Of a DNA stretch of 16,486 nt, positions 8,404 to 15,400 are shown piece after piece (positions within the stretch are counted from its first letter, which is position 1; the number at the start of each line of letters is the position of its first letter). Source of the DNA: Candidatus Cloacimonadota bacterium (GTDB taxonomy: Bacteria; Cloacimonadota; Cloacimonadia; JGIOTU-2; B8-G9); assembly GCA_003647765.1 (NCBI GenBank), contig QMNM01000004.1:1-16486 (forward strand), given 5' to 3'. The notes beneath the pieces are model-generated. The model ran no database searches and was not told where the DNA came from. It saw nothing but the letters and a program-made list of their open reading frames with translations. The position numbers and the translations under genes are program-made.

Positions 8404-9705
8404 ATGAATAAAATTCGTCGTTCAATATTAGTAAAATTATATTTCCTTGTCGGTAGTTTAATTATAGTTATTTTCTTTATAATCTACAATAATTCTCTAT
8501 TGGTAAAATCTCGGGAAGAGGGCCAAATAATTCCCCGTTTCTTTGCTAAATTTCTAACTATCTCCACTTATGAAAATATTGAAGGTAAATTAGTACAACT
8601 AATTTTTAATGAAGTAATACAAAAAATAGATTATCCAATTATTGTAACTAATAAAAATAATATTCCTCAACAATGGAAAAATTTGCCTGTACCAAATAAG
8701 AAATTTGAGGACTTATCAGATGAAGAGAAGTTATTGTTAATGAAAACAATAAAAATAATGGAGAGGAAGTATTCCCATATTAAACTAACAATTCCTCAAA
8801 GCAATAAAATTATTAGTTATATCTACTACGGTGAATCAAACACAATGAAAAGGTTAAAGTTCTTACCGTATTTTGAATTCCTTGTAATGCTTATATTTAT
8901 TGCGGTTGGTATATTTGGCGTAATTTATGTTCAACAGGGTGAGAAAAGGTCACTCTGGGTGGCATTAGCAAAAGAGACAGCTCATCAGTTTGGTACACCC
9001 CTATCATCTCTTATGGGCTGGATGGATATTCTAAAAATAAAAACAAAAGATTGTCCTAATTCACAAGCAATTAGGGAAATTATAGATAATGCTACAATTG
9101 ATATAGACAATTTAAAAAGGACCGCTTTTCGGTTCGGCAAAATTGGCTCCACTATTAAATTAAAACAATCCAGTATGGAAAAGATGATTCAGGAAACAAT
9201 TGAGTATTTCAAACCACGCTTGCCTCAATTTGGAAGTAAAATCTATCTTAATTATATCAATCACTTAGAGCGAGATGATTACTTGTTTGATCCTGACTTA
9301 ATGAAGTGGGTTCTGGAAAATTTAATAAAGAATGCTATTGATGCTATGCGAAATACTTCTGGAAATATCTCTATTATCACTTTTGATGATACTTCTGATA
9401 AATATGTCCATATTCAAGTAAGAGATGAAGGAAAAGGAATTCCAACTAATATGTATAAGAAGATTTTTGATACAGGTGTAACTACGAAAAATCGTGGTTG
9501 GGGATTAGGATTGAGTTTAGCAAAGAGAATTGTAGAGGAATTTCATAAAGGGAAAATTTATGTTTTGGAAAGTACCAAGAATCAAGGCACAGCCATAGAA
9601 GTGCTATTACCTAAAGAGACAAGAAGACAAGAGTTCAAGAGGACAAGAGTTCAAGATAACAAGAGTTCAAGAGGACAAGAAGAGAATGCTGATGCTGTGA
9701 AATAG
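8404..9705 (+). CDS. Membrane-bound sensor histidine kinase
   Basis: 433-aa two-component sensor. Membrane segments are at about residues 10-30 and 152-176, enclosing an extracytoplasmic region of about 120 residues of unknown ligand. The dimerisation helix has the H-box AKETAHQFGTPLSSLMGW with the phospho-accepting His194. The GHKL ATPase domain shows an N-box NLIKNAIDAM (Asn310), DEGKGIP (Asp341) and GWGLGLSLAKRIVEEF. All kinase motifs are intact. The HQFGTPLSS form of the H-box is one I associate with FCB-group kinases, which is an impression. No response regulator is adjacent, so it is an orphan within this window. The last ~29 residues (405-433, ETRRQEFKRTRVQDNK...) extend past the end of the ATPase fold and are encoded largely by repeat DNA. 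A terminator candidate follows. Confidence 0.9.
   Translation: MNKIRRSILVKLYFLVGSLIIVIFFIIYNNSLLVKSREEGQIIPRFFAKFLTISTYENIEGKLVQLIFNEVIQKIDYPIIVTNKNNIPQQWKNLPVPNKKFEDLSDEEKLLLMKTIKIMERKYSHIKLTIPQSNKIISYIYYGESNTMKRLKFLPYFEFLVMLIFIAVGIFGVIYVQQGEKRSLWVALAKETAHQFGTPLSSLMGWMDILKIKTKDCPNSQAIREIIDNATIDIDNLKRTAFRFGKIGSTIKLKQSSMEKMIQETIEYFKPRLPQFGSKIYLNYINHLERDDYLFDPDLMKWVLENLIKNAIDAMRNTSGNISIITFDDTSDKYVHIQVRDEGKGIPTNMYKKIFDTGVTTKNRGWGLGLSLAKRIVEEFHKGKIYVLESTKNQGTAIEVLLPKETRRQEFKRTRVQDNKSSRGQEENADAVK
9617..9684 (+). repeat. GTTCAAGAGGACAAGA repeat inside the kinase 3' end
   Basis: The word GAGTTCAAG recurs about every 16-18 bp, separated by AGGACAA, ATAACAA and AGACAA. It is translated as the kinase C-terminal tail. 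The same words occur at 10501-10565 inside the NnrE/NnrD gene, and in reverse complement as CTTGAAATCTTGTTATC at about 12017-12056. Confidence 0.85.
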
Positions 9706-9746
9706 GAATATTTCAGTAGAAATTTCTTCGTGTTTCTCCGTGCTTG

Positions 9747-9783
9747 CCCCGTTAAATTTTTTCATATTTAATTGGGGTTTTTT
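9747..9783 (+). terminator. Probable intrinsic terminator after histidine kinase gene
   Basis: CCCC (9747-9750) and TTAAAT pair with ATTTAA and GGGG (9774-9777) with a small bulge, followed by six T at 9778-9783. It would separate the kinase transcript from nnrD. The flanks are repeat-like (TTCGTGTTTCTCCGTGC before, TTGTGGCTAAAATTTTTC after). Confidence 0.6.
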
Positions 9784-9852
9784 GTGGCTAAAATTTTTCA
9801 TGTAATTTGTGTGTGATTTTGTGGCAATATTTAACATAAGTAGAGGTTATAA

Positions 9853-11484
9853 ATGATAGTTTTATCACCAGCAGAGATGAGAGAATTGGATAGAATATCA
9901 ATTGAAGAAGTAGGCATTTCTGGTTTAGTGTTAATGGAAAATGCTGGGAAAAAATCAGCAGAAATAATAGAAGAAAAAATCCTTAAAACTAACAAAGAAA
10001 GAATTGCAGTCCTTTGTGGCACAGGAAATAATGGCGGGGATGGAATGGTCATTGCTCGTTGGCTATTCAACCATAACTATAATGTAGATTGTTTCATAAT
10101 TGGAAGTGAAGAGAAGTTCACACCATCAGCAAGAAATAATTATGGCATCCTCAAATACCATAATATTTCTATATATTACATTGAAAATGAGCAAGATTTA
10201 GACAAATGGAAAGATGCTTTTGTTAATTATAATGTGTTCATTGATGCGATTTTTGGTGTCGGATTAAAAGGTGCTGTCAAAGGATTTCGTCAACAATTGA
10301 TAGAAACTATAAATCATCTAAATAGAATTTGTATAGGTGTAGATATTGCATCAGGTGTGGATGCTGAAACAGGCAAAATAGGAAGTGTGGCTATAAAATG
10401 CAATTATACTATTACAATGGCTTTCCCAAAGTATGGGCATCTCTTATTCCCAGGCAGAGAGTATACTGGTAAGTTATTTGTTGTTGATATTGGAATACCA
10501 AAAAGAGTTCAAGAGTTCAAGAGTTCAAGAAGACAAGAGTTCAAGAAATCAAGAGTTCAAGAAGTAGAACGACCTTCCAAGCTCGTTAATAATTATGCTG
10601 AATTATTAGAAGATGTTCGCAGTTTAATTCCAGCAAGAAAGATGAATTCTCATAAAGGTAATTATGGCAAAGTAGGAATTATTGCTGGTTCGCCAGGTTT
10701 GACTGGTGCGGCTATTATGTCTGCCAATGCTTGTCTGGAAATGGGCGCTGGACTGATAACTGTTATTCATCCTAAATCTATTGGCACTATTTTGGAAAAT
10801 AATCTTCTGGAAATTATGACTTATGGAGTTGATGAGACAGAAGAATTCAGTATTGCATATACAGCTCTTAATAAAATTATGAATTTTTGCAAAAATTTAG
10901 ATGCTGTTGCTGTGGGTCCAGGTTTATCAAGAAATCCAAATACACAAAAGTTAATCAGAGATTTTTTACTGAATAATCAATTACCAGCAGTAATAGATGC
11001 TGATGCAATCAATGCGTTTGAAAATCATAATGATACTTTGGAGGAACTAACAGGCAAACCATACATATTTACACCACATTTAGTAGAATTCTCAAGATTA
11101 TACAACATTTCACTTGAAGAGATAAAAGATAATCCATTACATACAGCCAAACAATTTGCTAAACAATATAAAGTTGTTCTATTATTAAAAGGAGCAACTT
11201 CCATTATCACTGACGGAAATAGATTAACATTCAATATTACAGGTAATCCTGGATTAAGCACAGGTGGTAGTGGAGATGTATTGACAGGTATTATTTTAGC
11301 ATTGTTAGGACAAGGACTATCTATTTATGATTCTGCTCGTATTGGCGCATTTATTCATGGAAAAGTTGCTGATGTAATTAAAAATGAATTTGGAGAAATT
11401 TCTATCACACCAGCAAAATTGATAAGGAATATTTATCGTGTGATGAAAGCCACGAACCATACATCGTTAAAACTTTCTCCATAG
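9853..11484 (+). CDS. nnrD: Bifunctional NAD(P)HX epimerase / ADP-dependent NAD(P)HX dehydratase
   Basis: Repairs hydrated NAD(P)H: the N-terminal NnrE domain interconverts the R and S epimers, and the C-terminal NnrD domain dehydrates S-NAD(P)HX using ADP. 543 aa, close to the fused YjeF type. NnrE (about 1-216) shows CGTGNNGGDGMVIAR, FIDAIFGVGLKG and VDIASGVDAETG. NnrD (about 242-543) shows GNYGKVGIIAGSPGLTGAA, AVGPGLSRN, VIDADAIN, FTPHLVEFSRL, LLKGATSII and the ribokinase-like GGSGDVLTG with catalytic Asp475. A GAGG lies before the ATG. Residues 217-241, between the two domains, are encoded by a short-word DNA repeat and read KRVQEFKSSRRQEFKK..., a basic, probably flexible linker. Both catalytic domains look complete. 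Confidence 0.94.
   Translation: MIVLSPAEMRELDRISIEEVGISGLVLMENAGKKSAEIIEEKILKTNKERIAVLCGTGNNGGDGMVIARWLFNHNYNVDCFIIGSEEKFTPSARNNYGILKYHNISIYYIENEQDLDKWKDAFVNYNVFIDAIFGVGLKGAVKGFRQQLIETINHLNRICIGVDIASGVDAETGKIGSVAIKCNYTITMAFPKYGHLLFPGREYTGKLFVVDIGIPKRVQEFKSSRRQEFKKSRVQEVERPSKLVNNYAELLEDVRSLIPARKMNSHKGNYGKVGIIAGSPGLTGAAIMSANACLEMGAGLITVIHPKSIGTILENNLLEIMTYGVDETEEFSIAYTALNKIMNFCKNLDAVAVGPGLSRNPNTQKLIRDFLLNNQLPAVIDADAINAFENHNDTLEELTGKPYIFTPHLVEFSRLYNISLEEIKDNPLHTAKQFAKQYKVVLLLKGATSIITDGNRLTFNITGNPGLSTGGSGDVLTGIILALLGQGLSIYDSARIGAFIHGKVADVIKNEFGEISITPAKLIRNIYRVMKATNHTSLKLSP
10501..10565 (+). repeat. GAGTTCAAGA repeat inside the NnrE-NnrD linker
   Basis: AGAGTTCA/AGTTCAAG units run head to tail, then AGACAAGAGTTCAAGAAATC and AAGAGTTCAAGAAG. 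The reading frame is the same as in the repeat at the kinase C terminus, giving RRQEFKKSRVQ here and RRQEFKRTRVQ there. Confidence 0.85.
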
Positions 11485-11597
11485 TTGAATTGTATCAGGC
11501 ATAAATAATATTTTTGAACTCTCATTATTTTTTTCTTGTGGCTTATTCATAACTGAAATAAACAGTATCATAATTATACATAAATAAAAAATTTTAC

Positions 11598-11623
11598 TTG
11601 ACAGGACTTTTCCAAATTAAAAT
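11598..11623 (+). promoter_or_regulatory. Candidate promoter box, TTGACA copy 1
   Basis: CTTGACAGGACTTTTCCA contains a consensus -35 hexamer at 11598-11603. The bases 14-18 downstream are only A/T-rich, without a good TATAAT, so the -10 is unclear. The 18-bp text recurs with two differences at 12101-12118. Confidence 0.3.
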
Positions 11624-11778
11624 TTTGGCTCTTTAAAAATGTTTTGTAGTTTTTTTATAATTTATATAGAGTGTATAAATCCATTTTTAGTATTTTTTCT
11701 CTTGACTAATGACTAAATATTTTGAAAAAGACACTATATGATAAATCAGAACTTGAGAGTATCAGATAAGGATTTAAA

Positions 11779-11850
11779 ATGATTGATATTAGAATTAAAC
11801 ATATAGCATACAAATTGTCATTGTCCACCTGTGATAGTTGTGAAAAATAG
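11779..11850 (+). CDS. Possible 23-aa small protein
   Basis: An ATG preceded at a good distance by AAGGA (11768-11772) opens a frame reading MIDIRIKHIAYKLSLSTCDSCEK, ending in a CDSC pair. I do not recognise it. At this length and AT content a chance frame is quite possible; the ribosome site is its only support. It could equally be the remains of a longer gene. Confidence 0.2.
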   Translation: MIDIRIKHIAYKLSLSTCDSCEK

Positions 11851-11938
11851 ACAGGATTTACAGGAAAAACAAAAACAAAAAATTTGGATTAGAATTATTA
11901 TGGAAGTAAAAGAAAAAATGTGAAAATAATAAAAGTAG

Positions 11939-12085
11939 ATGTCGTTAAGTTAAATGACCCTTTATTCCTGTTGGGCATACTATATATAGTGTAGCGCGAC
12001 CTGCCAGGTCGCTTTTCTTGATCTCTTGAAATCTTGAAATCTTGTTATCTTGTTATCTGGTCTTAATTTATAATGTCGTAACTAT
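11939..12085 (+). repeat. Paired-arm hairpin element, copy A
   Basis: Left arm 11939-11959 (ATGTCGTTAAGTTAAATGAC plus C) and right arm 12059-12085 (GGTCTTAATTTATAATGTCG plus TAACTAT) are identical to those of copy B. TAAG-TTAA-(AT)-GACC of the left arm pairs with GGTC-TTAA-TTTA of the right, giving a 12-bp stem with a 2-base bulge. The 99-bp interior holds a palindrome ACTATATATAGT, a hairpin GCGACCT-GCC-AGGTCGC (11996-12012) followed by TTTT, and CTTGAAATC repeat text. Confidence 0.75.
11996..12016. terminator. Hairpin with T-run inside arm element A
   Basis: GCGACCT (11996-12002), loop GCC, AGGTCGC (12006-12012), then TTTT. The 7-bp GC-rich stem with a short T-run could terminate transcription on the + strand, but it lies far from any gene end, so a role as part of the repeat element is as likely. 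Confidence 0.4.
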
Positions 12086-12101
12086 GAAAATTTAAAAAAA
12101 C

Positions 12102-12130
12102 TTGACAGCATTTTTCCATAAAAAGAATTT
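12102..12130 (+). promoter_or_regulatory. Candidate promoter box, TTGACA copy 2
   Basis: CTTGACAGCATTTTTCCA starts at 12101 and matches copy 1 at 16 of 18 bases. TTGACA at 12102-12107 suits a -35 hexamer; the following A-rich DNA has no clear TATAAT. It lies about 380 bp before the giant gene, so a long leader would result. Confidence 0.3.
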
Positions 12131-12157
12131 ATCCTTCATAAAAAAATTTATCCTTTC
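12118..12157 (+). repeat. 20-bp tandem duplication
   Basis: ATAAAAAGAATTTATCCTTC (12118-12137) is followed directly by ATAAAAAAATTTATCCTTTC (12138-12157). The two differ only by compensating single-base gaps. Confidence 0.8.
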
Positions 12158-12238
12158 TGAAAAAAGTTTTTTAGATAAAAACATAGTGTGAATAGTCGCT
12201 GAACTTCTTTATTGCTTATGTCTTATAGGAAAAAATAA

Positions 12239-12315
12239 ATGTCGTTAAGTTAAATGACCACCGCTGTATAACTACAGCAATACTACAAGGTCTTAATTTA
12301 TAATGTCGTAACTAT
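12239..12315 (+). repeat. Paired-arm hairpin element, copy B
   Basis: Left arm 12239-12259 and right arm 12289-12315 are identical to copy A. The interior is only 29 bp and unrelated in sequence, but it too forms a hairpin: GCTGTA (12263-12268), loop TAAC, TACAGC (12273-12278). Thus conserved arms enclose different hairpins. Confidence 0.8.
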
Positions 12316-12486
12316 AAAAAAATAAAAAATAATTGCGAGAATGAGAAAAAAATTAAAAAAGATAGCACACAGAAGAACACTGATTTAACAGAAAATCACT
12401 GATTAAAATTATGAAATATTTTTTTATCAGCGTTATTCTCTAAATTTTATGTTATTCTGTGTCAAATCTCATTGGAGGAAATTAAA

Positions 12487-15400
12487 ATGAAAAAAATTGG
12501 CTTAATACTAACGGTTATGCTGTTTACAGCAAGTCTGGCGTTCGGTTTATCTGAAACATATTCCAACAGCGGTTCGGGATATGATTCTGATAATTTTGAA
12601 GTGTCTATCAACTTGGGCACTATTCCTGGTACTACAATTACTGATTTACAGATTACATCTTATATAGGAGATTATGTACCTAGCTGGTATGATATGGACC
12701 TGTGTATTGATGGAACTTGGTATTATGATACTGGGAATTTAACGGCTCAATCTTATGCAGACTTGAATGGACAAGCACTTAATGGTCAGGAAGTAAAGAT
12801 TCGTTCAAAAGACAACGATGCTTATTCTGATTGGGTTACAATGACATTGGATGTTACAGTATTTTATGACCCCCCTGCTGGTGCTCCTGGTATGCCTTCA
12901 GCACCTAATCCTGCTGATTTAGATACTGGAATATCCATTAATACCGGACTTGCCTGGACTAATGGTGCTAATACTGACGACACAGAAATCCTCTTTGATA
13001 CTGTAGATCCACCTGTCAATTCTGTTTATGATGGTGTTGCTGTTGAATCTTTAACTAATGCTCAAATTGGCGGTCCATTAAGTTATGGTGAAACATACTA
13101 CTGGCAAGTTATTGCAAAAAATTCTGCAAAGTTGGAAACTGCTGGTCCTATTTGGAGTTTCACCACAGAATATGATACTTATCCATTACCAGTAACAGAT
13201 GACTTTGAACCTACTTTTGATAAATTTGATAATGTGGCTGGCAATAATGTAGATTGGGTATTAAATGATACTCTATTCACCAGCACTACACATTCTGTCT
13301 GGAATCCTTATGGAGCAAATAATGAAAATATCCTTATGTTAACTGGAATGATTGATTTGACTGCTAAAGTAAATGCTACCCTGAAATTCTGGCATATTGC
13401 AAAAACAGAAGGCTACTGGGATGAATGCTATGTAGAGATATCTACAGATGCTGGTGCAACCTGGGCTGTTCTTCCTGCTGCTACTTATTTAGGTGGCTCT
13501 TCTGAATATGCAGGTGACGAATGCTTCTGGGAAGATTCCTATGCTGACTGGGGAACTGGTTATGAAATTCCTGATAATACCTGGTGGAAACAGGAAATAT
13601 TCGACTTGACTTCTTACAACACCTTCTCTCAGGTTATGATAAGATTCAGATTAAGCTCTGATACTAGTAATCAGAAATTTGGTTGGTTGATTGATGATAT
13701 TGCTATTGAAGAGATGACAGGTCCACCTGACCCACCACATAGTCCAACTCCTGCTGATAGTGCTCTTGATATTGCAATTACAACTAACTTGGACTGGACT
13801 AATGGTTTGGGAACTGAATGGATTGATCTGTTCTTTGGCACTGACTCTGCATTAGTTGCTAATATGGATGCTTCTGTAAAAGTTATTGCTGATACAGATA
13901 CCAATACTTATGACCCACCTGCTGATTTAGCCTATTCTACTACATACTTCTGGAAAGTATTGGCAAAGAACAGTGCAAAGGCACAAACAGAAGGTCCAGT
14001 ATGGCAATTCACAACTATGGCAGACCCTACAATTACCACATTTCCATACCTTGAGGACTTTGAAACATTCACCGTTGCTTCAAATGCAACAGGTTATACG
14101 AACAATTGGAGTACAGACCCTTCTAATACAACTTCTCTATTCCGTTGGAATGTAGATAATGGCGGAACTCCTTCATCTAATACTGGACCTACAGTTGACC
14201 ATACAACCGGAACTTCATCTGGCATATATCTCTTTACTGAAGCATCATCTGGCTCAGCTGGATCTGAAGCTTATGTATTCAGTCCTCCCTTTGATTTAAG
14301 TGCAAAGTTGACTGCTCCTGGAATGTTATTCTGGTATCATATGTATGGTTCAGATATGGGTGAATTACATGTTGATGTATATTCAGGCGGTGCCTGGGTT
14401 CTGGATGCTATGGCCCCATTAATTGGTCAGCAACAAGCCGCTCAAGGTGATCCCTGGTTACAAGCAAGTGTAGATTTAACTCCCTATGCAGGACAAACTA
14501 TCAGTTTTAGATTCAGAGGTGTTCGCGATGGTAGTTACACAGGTGATATGGCAATTGATGATGTATGGGTAGGCAGTATGGCTGCTCCTCCAGAACCACC
14601 TTATAATCCTTCTCCTGATAGTGCTGCTACAGATGTCTCTGTTTCGGCTGATCTATCCTGGACTAATGGAACTGGAACACAAACAATTGACCTGTTCTTT
14701 GGCACTGACTCCGCATTAGTTGCTAATATGGATGCATCTGTTAAAGTTATTGATAATGTTGATACTAATGCTTATGACCCAGGAACTCTAACTGGTAACA
14801 CTACATACTGGTGGAAAGTCCTTGCAAGAAATCCATATACTAAATTTGAAACAGAAGGTCCATTATGGTACTTCACTACATTTGATATAGCAAGTGGTAA
14901 CAAAATCGGAGACGGAACCTATGCCTGGACTTATCCATTCCATACATACTATATGGATACAAGATTACAGACAATCTATCTTGCAAGTGAATTCCCAAGT
15001 GGATATAATATTACATCTGTTAAATTAGATGTAGCTACACTACCCGGTCAGATTCTTGAGAATTTCTATATCAGAATGAAGGAAACTAGTGCTAATACCC
15101 TAACTGAATTTGATAATACTGACCTGACCCAGGTTCTTCATGCTACTAATGTAGATGTTGGCACAACTGGTTGGTATGAATTTGTCCTTGATACTCCTTT
15201 CAATTACTGGGGTGTTGATAATTTGTTAGTTGATTTTGTTGTTGACAATAGTTCATATACTTCAAATGGTGAAACTTATGCATTTGAAGATACTCGTGCA
15301 AATCGTTCCTGTCGTCATCATCAGGATATTTCAAGTGGTGATTTGTTGACTTATACAGGTGGTACACCAGACCATTATGGTAACAATATCTGGTTTGTTG

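Larger units (their letters stand above)
11485..12486. other. 1-kb non-coding region before the giant secreted-protein gene
   Basis: Very AT-rich with no gene longer than a few dozen codons. It holds two TTGACA-containing boxes, a possible 23-aa frame, two copies of a paired-arm hairpin element, a 20-bp tandem duplication and repeat text such as CTTGAAATCTTGTTATC and GAACACTGATTTAACAG. The last 10 bases before the ATG contain a good ribosome site, GGAGGAA. The promoter for the downstream gene should be in this region. Confidence 0.7.

Noticed and set aside
11939-12315. CRISPR array or integron attC cassette
   Set aside because: There are only two copies, spacing differs, arms are in fixed pairs and not a regular repeat-spacer series, and no cas or integrase gene is present. 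The attC core-site consensus is not matched on both sides.
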